Below are positions 51,679-59,981 of a stretch of DNA of 64,000 nt, piece by piece. Numbering within the stretch: position 1 is the first letter of the stretch; each line of letters starts with the position of its first letter. The position numbers and the translations under genes are program-made. Source of the stretch: JBBATK01 sp039810585 (GTDB lineage: Bacteria > Bacteroidota > Ignavibacteria > Kapaibacteriales > NICIL-2); NCBI GenBank assembly GCA_039810585.1, contig JBDHXF010000002.1:1-64000 (forward strand), in the 5' to 3' direction. Under the pieces are notes generated by a model. It had not been told where the DNA came from, did no database searches, and saw only the letters and a program-made list of their open reading frames with translations.

Positions 51679-52461
51679 ATGAAGCGTTGGTTGGGACTCC
51701 AAATGGTTGCCTGTGTGTTGTGGTTGAGCAGTTCCGTTCTTGCCCAGGTTCATCGCATTGATAACGACACTCCTATCCCCCAGATTCCAAAGCAACTCAA
51801 GCCCGAAGAAGTGATTAAGGCGGACACTTTGCAGCATCCGGTGAACATGGTGATCGACTCGCTTCCCGGAGGCTCTCGAACTGGCGAGTATCCTTTTAGT
51901 CCAATCCAAGATTCAACATTTGCTCGAGCACTTCGGTTGAATGTTTCCCCTCATGTTCGTTTCGAGCTCGATGCCGCTCACGCCTTCACTAATCTAGAAA
52001 TCGTTCGCCAACAGTTGGAAGAATCCCCGTGGCAAATTGCTGTTCGTAATATGACGATTCAGCGCGACGCCTTTCGTCCGGATCCCGTGGAAATGGTCAA
52101 TCGCCAGGTGATGATATCGAAGGCTATGGATGCAAATCTTTACCGGCCGAATTCGACACAAGGTTTTAGTGCTACCTTCGAGCAAATCGGGTCGGTGTTG
52201 GGTTTAACCGAAGATGTCAGCCCCACCCTTCATTATGAGGTTAAATCTGCTGCGACCGTTCGAATTGTAGTGTACTCCACCGCTGCCAGCGTGATTGCCA
52301 CAATTCAGAACAAAGTTCAACAACCCGGTCGGTACACCGTTACGTGGAATCTTCTGGATGACAAAGGACAAGAGTTAGCTGACGGTGATTATGTTCTGGA
52401 AGCCCGCATTGGTGATGATGCCATCTTCCGCAAACACGTGGTTATTGGCTCTAAACCGTAA
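51679..52461 (+). CDS. Secreted protein with C-terminal FlgD/Ig-like domain, function unknown
   Basis: 260 residues. The signal peptide is residues 1-22 (RWLGLQMVACVLWLSSSVLAQ). A central region has no recognised motif. The C-terminal 75 residues (VKSAATVRIVVYSTAASVIA, PGRYTVTWNLLDDKGQELADGDYVLEAR) form a FlgD-Ig-like beta-sandwich, common at the ends of exported FCB-group proteins. The ATG at 51679 was chosen because the signal peptide follows it directly; an upstream in-frame start at 51646 lies inside the terminator. It is flanked by a terminator upstream and a convergent operon downstream, so it is probably transcribed alone. Confidence 0.7.
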   Translation: MKRWLGLQMVACVLWLSSSVLAQVHRIDNDTPIPQIPKQLKPEEVIKADTLQHPVNMVIDSLPGGSRTGEYPFSPIQDSTFARALRLNVSPHVRFELDAAHAFTNLEIVRQQLEESPWQIAVRNMTIQRDAFRPDPVEMVNRQVMISKAMDANLYRPNSTQGFSATFEQIGSVLGLTEDVSPTLHYEVKSAATVRIVVYSTAASVIATIQNKVQQPGRYTVTWNLLDDKGQELADGDYVLEARIGDDAIFRKHVVIGSKP

Positions 52462-52680
52462 GTGTACACTCCCTCGCACGGCATTCCCCTCACTTCGTTT
52501 CTACTTTTACTGTGCAGTAGCGTGCACGGGATGGCGGTCTTGTGTTATCGGTGAAATAAGAATTAGCACTTATTGATTTAAAAGCAACAAGGGGTTTGAG
52601 CCGCACCTAAGACGCATCATAATAAGCAACCGTAACTATTCTTGCACAGCAAGAGAAACATCCCTTATACTGTCACAGCA

Positions 52681-53913
52681 TTATTCGTAGCGTAGTGCTT
52701 CTATGGGGTCAAGCTTGGCTGCTTTCCACGCGGGATACGCACCGAAACCCAGTCCTATGACGGTGCAGAAAACGATACTCACCACGACCCAGAATTGAGG
52801 GAAACTAAAAGTAATGGGGTAGAAGGCTCCGAGAATGACGATGATGCCTACACCGGCGACGATTCCCAGGAGTCCCCCAAGTTGGCAAAGAGTTACGGCC
52901 TCGACCAGGAACTGAGTCAGTATCGACGAATTCTTCGCTCCAATAGCCTTGCGAATTCCAATTTCCCGCGTCCTCTCCTTTACGCTAATGAGCATGATAT
53001 TCATAATACCAACGCCGGCTGCCGCAAGTGCAAACGAGGCAATGAATGCACCGAAATAGGCAATGGCATTCATGAATGTTTCAAATTGTTCTTTTACCGT
53101 TGAATTGTCCTCAATCTCAAACGAGTTCTCTTCCCACGGTTTACACGACCGAATGCTACGCATGAAACCAACAGACTCGTCGAACACCTCTCGAAATGTT
53201 TTTTCGGACGGAGTTTTAACAGTGATCGTTGCCGAAAAATGCGAGTCGTTTGCAAAGCCCTGAATGTAAATCGGTAATGGAACATACACTTCGTTGTCTT
53301 GGCTACGACCTAGCACTGCACCAGAGCTCTCCAATACTCCGATGATCTCGAATCGATAATTATCAATCGTGATTTCCTTGCCTAAGGGTTCAACACCGGG
53401 CGGAAAGAGCTTGACGCGAACATCGTTGCCTATCACTGCTACTCGACGCGAGCTGCGAATATCCTCGTCTCGAATAATACGCCCACTTGCAACCAGCTTA
53501 TTTCTGAGTTCAAAGTAGTTTTCATCCACGCCCCACACTGTTACATCGGGATCGGTACTCATGTTTCCGCTCTTGATCACTTTCGCCTCATCCTCATCTG
53601 CGATCGATACCAATGCGTCCGATCCGATCATGCGCTTGTACTCCTGTGCTTGGGCAACGCCAATGATTGGACGCTTCTGGTACCGTCGCCAATTGTTACC
53701 CATGTTGATACTGGGAAAACGCTTGATGACAAACGAATTTCCCCCTACCTCATCGATAGCACCAAGCACGGAGTTTCGAAGCGTGTCGGTTGCGATGCCC
53801 ACACTGATAATTGCAAAAGTGCCTAACGCAATACTGAGCAGCGTGAGCATAGATCGCAAAAAGTTCGCGCGAATTGCTGAGAGTGCCGTCCCTATGGTTT
53901 CCAGAATATTCAT
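52681..53913 (-). CDS. ABC transporter permease, MacB/FtsX family (second permease)
   Basis: 410 residues. It has an N-terminal membrane helix (MLTLLSIALGTFAIISVGIA), a large periplasmic MacB-type domain (about 45-275), and three C-terminal helices of the FtsX fold with 'RTREIGIRKAIGAKNSSILTQF' and 'LGFGAYPAWKAAKLDPIEALR'. It is the last gene of the efflux operon, one base after the other permease. MacB-like proteins usually carry their own ATPase domain; here the ATPase is a separate gene and the two permeases likely form a heterodimer. Confidence 0.9.
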   Translation of the reverse strand: MNILETIGTALSAIRANFLRSMLTLLSIALGTFAIISVGIATDTLRNSVLGAIDEVGGNSFVIKRFPSINMGNNWRRYQKRPIIGVAQAQEYKRMIGSDALVSIADEDEAKVIKSGNMSTDPDVTVWGVDENYFELRNKLVASGRIIRDEDIRSSRRVAVIGNDVRVKLFPPGVEPLGKEITIDNYRFEIIGVLESSGAVLGRSQDNEVYVPLPIYIQGFANDSHFSATITVKTPSEKTFREVFDESVGFMRSIRSCKPWEENSFEIEDNSTVKEQFETFMNAIAYFGAFIASFALAAAGVGIMNIMLISVKERTREIGIRKAIGAKNSSILTQFLVEAVTLCQLGGLLGIVAGVGIIVILGAFYPITFSFPQFWVVVSIVFCTVIGLGFGAYPAWKAAKLDPIEALRYE

Positions 53914-53914
53914 G

Positions 53915-55159
53915 CTATTCGTAACGAAGTGCTTCTACCGGATTCAACGATGCTGCGCGAATTGCAGGAAACAACCCGGCAAGGATGCCCACAACGACGG
54001 ACACGATGATAGAGATCAGTAAAATCTGTGGTGGCACATACGGAGTGAGGAAGGCCAGCTTCTCGTGAAAAATGGCGTAGATTACCAGCGCCAGAATCAT
54101 ACACAGAACAATCGCGGCAATGGCTCCAATAACACAAAGAGCTGCAGCTTCCAGGAGAAACTGCAATAAGATGGAACGTCGTCGCGCACCAATGGCCTTA
54201 CGGATCCCGATTTCTCGTGTGCGTTCCGTGACAGACACAAGCATAATGTTCATGATACCGATCATGCCAACAATAAAACTCATAGCAGTTAAGAACAGGC
54301 CGACGGCCCAAATGATGACGCGCAGCTTGGCTACTTGGTCACGAAACATTTGTGTTTCGTTGATCGAAAAATCGTCGTCCTGATTCGGTCGAAGTCCTCT
54401 CACCATGCGCATCATTCCTACGGTTTCGGAACGGACATCGTCCAACTTATCCGGTGACCCCGCCTTCACGGCTATAGAAATGGACCGGACATTTGTCCCA
54501 TAGAGCGAGAAAAAGGAGTTCATCGGAATGAACAATTGGTTGTCCACGAAGTCCATCAGTGCCGTTCCGCGTTTTTGAATGACGCCGATAATGGTGAATT
54601 GTACTCCGTTAATCTTTAAAATCTTTCCAAGAGGATCTTCGCTTGGGAAGAATACTTTCTGGATGCCATAGCCGATCACAGCAACGTTCTGTCGGTATCG
54701 ATCGTCGGTTTCGGAAAAGAATCTTCCGCTCGCCACATCACCTGCCGGGGTAAGCGCGTAGGTAGCTCGGGTGCCGGTTACCGTGAATCCGCTCGCCTTT
54801 TCGTCTTGATAAATCAGGGTGCGACCCCACAGCGAACTCATGGGAACGCAGAGCTCGGCAGTTGTCATGCGATGAGTGAATTCGTCAGCTTCTTGTATGG
54901 TGATATTCTTTCGGGCCATGCTTTGCCGCCAGTTGCCTCCGCCGGCCCACTGCCACTTGTCGACATACAGCATGTCGTTTCCGAGAATATTAATCGTTGA
55001 GTCCCACGCAGCATCCAAACTATTGAGCGCCCATCCCATCAGGGTAACGATAGCGATCCCGATCACAATGCCCAACATGGTGAGGATAGCACGCAAGGTA
55101 TTCTGGCGGAGAGCGTCGATTGCGATGCGAAAGGCTTCTATGAATTCGGAGAAGAGCAT
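53915..55159 (-). CDS. ABC transporter permease, MacB/FtsX family (first permease)
   Basis: 414 residues with the same layout as its neighbour: N-terminal helix after NTLRAILTMLGIVIGIAIVTLMG, a periplasmic domain to about residue 275, then three helices with 'VTERTREIGIRKAIGARRRSIL' and the terminal 'AIRAASLNPVEALRYE'. It pairs with the permease at 52681 and the ATPase at 55171, from which it is separated by 11 bases. Together with the adaptor and TolC-like protein it should form a mechanotransmission-type exporter for toxins, drugs or lipoproteins. Confidence 0.9.
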   Translation of the reverse strand: MLFSEFIEAFRIAIDALRQNTLRAILTMLGIVIGIAIVTLMGWALNSLDAAWDSTINILGNDMLYVDKWQWAGGGNWRQSMARKNITIQEADEFTHRMTTAELCVPMSSLWGRTLIYQDEKASGFTVTGTRATYALTPAGDVASGRFFSETDDRYRQNVAVIGYGIQKVFFPSEDPLGKILKINGVQFTIIGVIQKRGTALMDFVDNQLFIPMNSFFSLYGTNVRSISIAVKAGSPDKLDDVRSETVGMMRMVRGLRPNQDDDFSINETQMFRDQVAKLRVIIWAVGLFLTAMSFIVGMIGIMNIMLVSVTERTREIGIRKAIGARRRSILLQFLLEAAALCVIGAIAAIVLCMILALVIYAIFHEKLAFLTPYVPPQILLISIIVSVVVGILAGLFPAIRAASLNPVEALRYE

Positions 55160-55170
55160 GGCGTGCGGAA

Positions 55171-55878
55171 TTAGTGAAGTGTCACGGGTTGGTCGTTCTG
55201 TACATCACTTTCCACATTGCCGTCGCGGATGCGAATGATACGACGTGCATAACGCGCTACCTCATCCTCGTGCGTCACGACGACCACGGTATTTCCCTGT
55301 TTCCAAATCTGCTCGAACCAACGCATGATCTCCACACTCGTCTTGGAATCCAGATTTCCTGTGGGTTCGTCCGCTAAAATGAGGGCAGGATTCGTCACCA
55401 GTGCTCGAGCAATCGCAACGCGCTGACGCTGGCCACCGGAAAGCTCGTTAGGCTTGTGACTCATGCGATCGGCTAAGCCCACGCCGCTCAGGGCTTCCAC
55501 GGCACGACGGTGACGTTCTTCAGCCCCAACTCCGGCATAGACCAGAGGAAGCTCTACATTCTTAAGGGTGGTGGCACGGGCTAACAGATTGAAGGTTTGA
55601 AACACGAAACCAATCTGCTTGTTGCGAACCTCTGCCAGACCGGAATCGTTCATGGTACTCACATCGATACCATTAAGTAGGTAGGTCCCGCTGGTTGGAG
55701 TATCCAAGCAACCAATCATATTCATCAGCGTGGATTTTCCTGAGCCGGAAGGCCCCATAATAGCCACATACTCGTTGCGATCGATGTGCAGACTTATATC
55801 GCGCAGGGCGTACACGGTTTCGCCTCCCATGCGATAGGTCTTTGCTAAATGTTCAAGCTCAATCAGATGCTCAGTCAT
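55171..55878 (-). CDS. ABC transporter ATP-binding protein, MacB/LolD type
   Basis: 235 residues. Walker A is GPSGSGKST, the Q-loop QTFNLLARATTLKNVELP, the signature LSGGQRQRVAIARAL, Walker B LILADEPTGNLD and the H-loop VVVVTHEDEVA. The 'GCLDTPTSGTYLLNG' stretch and length fit the LolD/MacB ATPase subfamily. It powers the two FtsX-type permeases encoded directly downstream. Confidence 0.95.
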   Translation of the reverse strand: MTEHLIELEHLAKTYRMGGETVYALRDISLHIDRNEYVAIMGPSGSGKSTLMNMIGCLDTPTSGTYLLNGIDVSTMNDSGLAEVRNKQIGFVFQTFNLLARATTLKNVELPLVYAGVGAEERHRRAVEALSGVGLADRMSHKPNELSGGQRQRVAIARALVTNPALILADEPTGNLDSKTSVEIMRWFEQIWKQGNTVVVVTHEDEVARYARRIIRIRDGNVESDVQNDQPVTLH

Positions 55879-55950
55879 ACCTAGTGTGTGCAGATAAATT
55901 CAATGTCTTGTTCGACCTGCGCTGCTTGCAGCGCACGTATCATGAATCAC

Positions 55951-57225
55951 TTACGGTTTACGCTTGGACGACGTGGAATCGACCCGAACTTTCATGTCGT
56001 CTTGCAGCACTTTGGCCACGGTGTTATAGGAACCACTGGCTACAAGCTGTCCCTCCGTCAATCCTGTGTTCACTTCGATGAATCCCTTGTCGCTAATTCC
56101 GGTTTCGACGCGTGTTTGCTTCGCCTTGCCGCCGTCGACAACGAATACAACCTGCGGCGGCCGATCGTCGAGTTTCTTTTCGGTGCTTACCTTTTCGGTA
56201 TGAATACCGTTGTCGCTCGGCTGCGTCATGGTCTTCGATGCATCACTACGAATGGTGACAGCCTGCAGGGGCACAGCCAGTACATTGGTGTGGGTTTCTG
56301 TTTCCATTTCAACATTACAACTCATCCCGGGGCGAAGCGCATCTTCTTTGTCGAGTAGACGGATCTTTACCTCAAAATCGATGACTTCATCTTGGGTGCC
56401 GACACCTTTCTCTTTTGGCGAGTGAGAAATTTCCAACACGTAGCCGGTAAAGATGCGTCCCGGGAAGGCATCGACATGAACGCGAGCTGAGTCGCCTATC
56501 TTGAGTTTTACGACATCGTTTTCATCAACGTCCACGATGGCGTTCATCACATGCAAGTCCGCGATACGCATCATTTCCGTGCCTTGCATTTGAGCAGTTC
56601 CCACAACTTTTTCACCGCTTTCCACTGCCAGCTTCGTCAGTGTTCCGTCGATGGGTGAATAGATGGATGTACGAGACAACGAAACTTCCGCCTGCTTCAA
56701 GATGGCTTGGTTTCTGGCTTTATCGCTCAATGCACTTTGATATCCACCTACAGCTTTGTCATACGCCGCCTTTGCCACTTCCAAATCTTGTTTGGATGCA
56801 TACTCTTTTTGGTACAGAGCGCTTACGCGTTTGAGCTCGGCCTCTGAGCGATCCACTTCCACTTTAGCAATGTCGATGCCCACTTCCGAGGCTTTGAGGG
56901 AGGCGCGGTACTGATCCAGTTGAGTCTCGACAAAGTCAGGTTTGATGCGCGCCACGAGCTGATTCTTGTGGATAGCATCTCCTTCTTTTGCACCAAGGAA
57001 GATTATTTCACCGCTCGCTTCCGAGCTGATCTTGACTTCCGTTTCCGGCTGAATCTTACCGATGGCAGAAACCGTTTGCGTAATGGTGCGCCTGCTGACT
57101 TTGTCTACCTGAACTGCGGTTGCTGTATCACGACCCTTCATCACAACAACGACAACGGCGACAATGACAAGGAGCGCGAGCACACCAACGATGATCCAGA
57201 CGCGAGAGTTTGATTTCTTTTTCAT
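55951..57225 (-). CDS. MacA-like periplasmic adaptor (HlyD/RND family)
   Basis: 424 residues. It has an N-terminal membrane anchor (VWIIVGVLALLVIVAVVVVV), a lipoyl half-motif (SSEASGEIIFLGAKEGDAIH), a helical hairpin (about 95-175; VEVDRSEAELKRVSALYQKEYASKQDLE), the second lipoyl half (TSIYSPIDGTLTKLAVESGE), a beta-barrel with LHVMNAIVDVDENDVVKLK, and a membrane-proximal domain. Such adaptors form a hexameric tube between the ABC transporter and the TolC channel. It lies between the tolC-like and ATPase genes. The C-terminus is basic (TSSKRKP). Confidence 0.92.
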   Translation of the reverse strand: MKKKSNSRVWIIVGVLALLVIVAVVVVVMKGRDTATAVQVDKVSRRTITQTVSAIGKIQPETEVKISSEASGEIIFLGAKEGDAIHKNQLVARIKPDFVETQLDQYRASLKASEVGIDIAKVEVDRSEAELKRVSALYQKEYASKQDLEVAKAAYDKAVGGYQSALSDKARNQAILKQAEVSLSRTSIYSPIDGTLTKLAVESGEKVVGTAQMQGTEMMRIADLHVMNAIVDVDENDVVKLKIGDSARVHVDAFPGRIFTGYVLEISHSPKEKGVGTQDEVIDFEVKIRLLDKEDALRPGMSCNVEMETETHTNVLAVPLQAVTIRSDASKTMTQPSDNGIHTEKVSTEKKLDDRPPQVVFVVDGGKAKQTRVETGISDKGFIEVNTGLTEGQLVASGSYNTVAKVLQDDMKVRVDSTSSKRKP

Positions 57226-57306
57226 ATCGTAGAGAGAATATTCAGGTCAGACTGAACGTCCGACGTAGTTGCACATACAGAGTACCGAACAATGCCACTG
57301 CACCGC

Positions 57307-58644
57307 TTACTTTTCCGACAGTGTGCCCATGGCTAGTCGCACTTGAAACTGAGCATCGAGGTAACTATAAGCGGCGGTGACTTGGTTGATCCGTGCATTG
57401 ATGATTTGATTATTTGCCGTTTGATACTCGAGCAGCGTTGCTGCTCCCACTGCAAAACGTTCCTTGGTTGCATTGTAATTCGCGGTGGAGGCCACGAGAG
57501 CTCGAGCGCTGATTTCTACTTGCTTTTCCGAGGCATCCAGGTTAAGGAATGCATTTTGTAATTCGGTTCGGACTTTTTGCTCCGCAAGTGCTCGATCGAT
57601 TTGCCGTTGTTGCACTTGAATGGTTGCCAATTGAAGAGCTGACGATGTGTTGAGGTTGTCAAAAATTGGGTAGCTAAGATTGACGCCCACATAATAGGCG
57701 TTATTCTCACCAAAGGTATTGACACTTGAGCTGGACCAAATACCATTGGCATTAATACTTGGGAAGTATCCTCCGCGGGCAGACGAGACACCGGATTCTG
57801 CCGACTCGATGTGTATGAGCGCTGCACGATAATCTGCGCGTGATTGAAGTGCCTTTGACAATGCGTCGCCGTAACTGCCAATTTCTGTTCGAAAGGCTCG
57901 TAGTACAGACGAATCGATCGAGCTACTGACGCTGGACTCCAGGAATTCCGCGCGACCTTCGGGCGGCAGCGCCATGGTTGCCAGCAGAGAAGTCTTCGAC
58001 TGATTAGTAGTGTTCTCGGCGGTTACCAAGTCCATTTCCCTTGACCCAAGATCCGATTGCTGACTGTACACGGTCGCGATCGCTGTGCGGCCTGCATCAT
58101 ACAAAGCCTGCGCTCGCTCAACTTCCTTCTTCCCTAGCTCCACGTTCTCACGCCGAATTTTAGCCACCTGCATTGCTTTGAGAACTGCCAGATACTGGCT
58201 CCGAACGGAGTATGAAACTTGCTGCCGCACTCTGTATAAATTCTCCTCTGCGGCGCTAAGCTCTCGAGAGGCTTTGTGGTACGTCGCTTCGCGCGAGAAG
58301 CCATTGAAGAGCACGTAATTGGCCGTAGCAGACATCGTGTACGAATTTGGTGTGTAGGGTAAGGTGATCACGTGACCACCAAAATCTTGGGTGGTTGATT
58401 CGTTGAGTTGCCGAGTGTATCCAACGTTAGCATGAAGTGAGGGCAGGTACGCACCAAAACTCTGGGTGAGGTTGGTGGCTTGAATTTGATACTGAGCTTT
58501 GGCAGACTCAACATCATAGTTGTGCTCAAGGGCAATGCTCAGGCAATCGTTGAGTGAGTAGCTGGCGCGATCGCCACTTTCCTGCGCAGATACGGATGAT
58601 GACAACAAACACCACGTCAAGAGAGCAACTGAAAAGATCTTCAT
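57307..58644 (-). CDS. TolC-family outer membrane efflux protein
   Basis: 445 residues. The signal peptide (KIFSVALLTWCLLSSSVSAQ) is followed by two OEP repeats. Each contains long amphipathic helices (YDVESAKAQYQIQATNLTQS, RADYRAALIHIESAESGVSS) and beta-strand segments (YTMSATANYVLFNGFSREA, YYVGVNLSYPIFDNLNTSSA). It is the trimeric outer-membrane channel of the tripartite pump encoded downstream in the order tolC-macA-ATPase-permease-permease. It leads the operon and is divergent from hprK across a 198-base gap. Confidence 0.93.
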   Translation of the reverse strand: MKIFSVALLTWCLLSSSVSAQESGDRASYSLNDCLSIALEHNYDVESAKAQYQIQATNLTQSFGAYLPSLHANVGYTRQLNESTTQDFGGHVITLPYTPNSYTMSATANYVLFNGFSREATYHKASRELSAAEENLYRVRQQVSYSVRSQYLAVLKAMQVAKIRRENVELGKKEVERAQALYDAGRTAIATVYSQQSDLGSREMDLVTAENTTNQSKTSLLATMALPPEGRAEFLESSVSSSIDSSVLRAFRTEIGSYGDALSKALQSRADYRAALIHIESAESGVSSARGGYFPSINANGIWSSSSVNTFGENNAYYVGVNLSYPIFDNLNTSSALQLATIQVQQRQIDRALAEQKVRTELQNAFLNLDASEKQVEISARALVASTANYNATKERFAVGAATLLEYQTANNQIINARINQVTAAYSYLDAQFQVRLAMGTLSEK

Positions 58645-58842
58645 ACGAAAAACAACAAATCAGAGTGAACAAGGAACAAATATCCCAAATATTCGAGCAC
58701 CGAGGGACGAATCGTGCGTTGAAAAGCATACGGTGAGGCATTGGGAAGGTTGCACAGAGATGGGCAAGAGTTCTGTGATATCGTTGCCACGACCGTGCCT
58801 ATTTTGCACTTTCTTGCACTACTAGGTACCGAACCTCTCCTC

Positions 58843-59859
58843 ATGGAAGCTGAACATCTGCAGATTATCACCCGTGACAGTATCACGGTTCGCCGTTTAC
58901 TGGAGTCTCCTCTGGAATTGAAGAGCTTGACAGGCGAAGCCGGTTTTGACAATGTTATCTACGACGGATACATTCACCGTCCACAACTGGCTTTGACGGG
59001 CTTCATGGCGCTGTTTACCAGTCAGCGCGTTCAACTCCTTGGAAACACCGAGACGCATTACTTGGAGATGCTCGACGAAGAGGCGCGTATTCAAGCGTTC
59101 ATCAACATTGCTGATCGCAACGTTCCCTGCATCATTGTTACCAATAACAATACACTTGAAGATCGTCTGCTGAAAATTGCAGCCGACCACAACATTCCGG
59201 TTTTTCAGACCCACTTTGCAACCACCAATGCCATCCACCTCATTTCGGAGTTTTTGGACGACCAGTTTTCGCCCCAGGGTGTCGTACACGGATCCTTTGT
59301 GGACGTGTATGGCGTCGGCATCTTGTTCATCGGTCGCAGCGGAATCGGAAAAAGCGAGATAGCTCTGGATCTCGTGGAACGTGGTCACCGATTGGTGGCT
59401 GACGATGTGGTGATGCTTACGCGCAAACGCGACGCTCTTCTCATGGGAACAGGCACCAGCCTGGTGAAGCACTTTATGGAGATCCGAGGCTTGGGTGTGA
59501 TCGACATCCGTCAGATGTTCGGCATCAGAGCAATCCGTTTTCAGAAACGTCTGGAGATTGTGGTTGAGCTGGAGGACTGGGATCCGCAGAAAGAGTACGA
59601 ACGCACAGGATTGGACGTGGCACCGTCTGAAGTTATGGGCGTGCAGATCTCCTCCATCAAACTGCCTATTTTTCCGGGTAAAAACATCACGGTTATTAGT
59701 GAAGTCATCGCGCTCAACTACTTATTGAAGACCTACGGATACAATGCGGCTCAAGAGTTTTCGGAGCAATTGCGAGCAGAAATTGAACGACGGTCAAAGA
59801 AGGGCGAAAGTGACCCCGATCGACGCTTGATTTCGTATTTTCAAGGAGATGACGAGTAG
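58843..59859 (+). CDS. hprK: HPr kinase/phosphorylase
   Basis: 338 residues from the ATG at 58843, which gives the usual length; the longer upstream frame adds 34 residues with no family match. The N-terminal domain is followed by the kinase domain with catalytic His149 (VVHGSF), Walker A GRSGIGKS (164-171), ADDVV after it, and the signature MEIRGLGVIDIRQMFG. The C-terminus includes FPGKNITVISEVIALNYLLK. The enzyme phosphorylates or dephosphorylates the seryl site of HPr-like proteins in response to metabolites. No PTS genes lie nearby; in many FCB bacteria it works with an incomplete PTS in regulation. Confidence 0.94.
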   Translation: MEAEHLQIITRDSITVRRLLESPLELKSLTGEAGFDNVIYDGYIHRPQLALTGFMALFTSQRVQLLGNTETHYLEMLDEEARIQAFINIADRNVPCIIVTNNNTLEDRLLKIAADHNIPVFQTHFATTNAIHLISEFLDDQFSPQGVVHGSFVDVYGVGILFIGRSGIGKSEIALDLVERGHRLVADDVVMLTRKRDALLMGTGTSLVKHFMEIRGLGVIDIRQMFGIRAIRFQKRLEIVVELEDWDPQKEYERTGLDVAPSEVMGVQISSIKLPIFPGKNITVISEVIALNYLLKTYGYNAAQEFSEQLRAEIERRSKKGESDPDRRLISYFQGDDE

Positions 59860-59870
59860 GCGGAGAACAC

Positions 59871-59878
59871 TATTTTTG
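59871..59878 (+). promoter_or_regulatory. Candidate -7 box TATTTTTG upstream of the TPR lipoprotein
   Basis: An exact TAnnTTTG match in the gap after hprK, 103 bases before the ATG at 59982. No TTG at the standard spacing. Confidence 0.3.
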
Positions 59879-59981
59879 TGCTTGGACGTCTACTTTCCTA
59901 TCACTTCGTCGTTGCATCACCATAGTATTACCGACGCGTATGGCCTGATGGTACCCCTTTTGTCTTCTGACTAGCATATCC

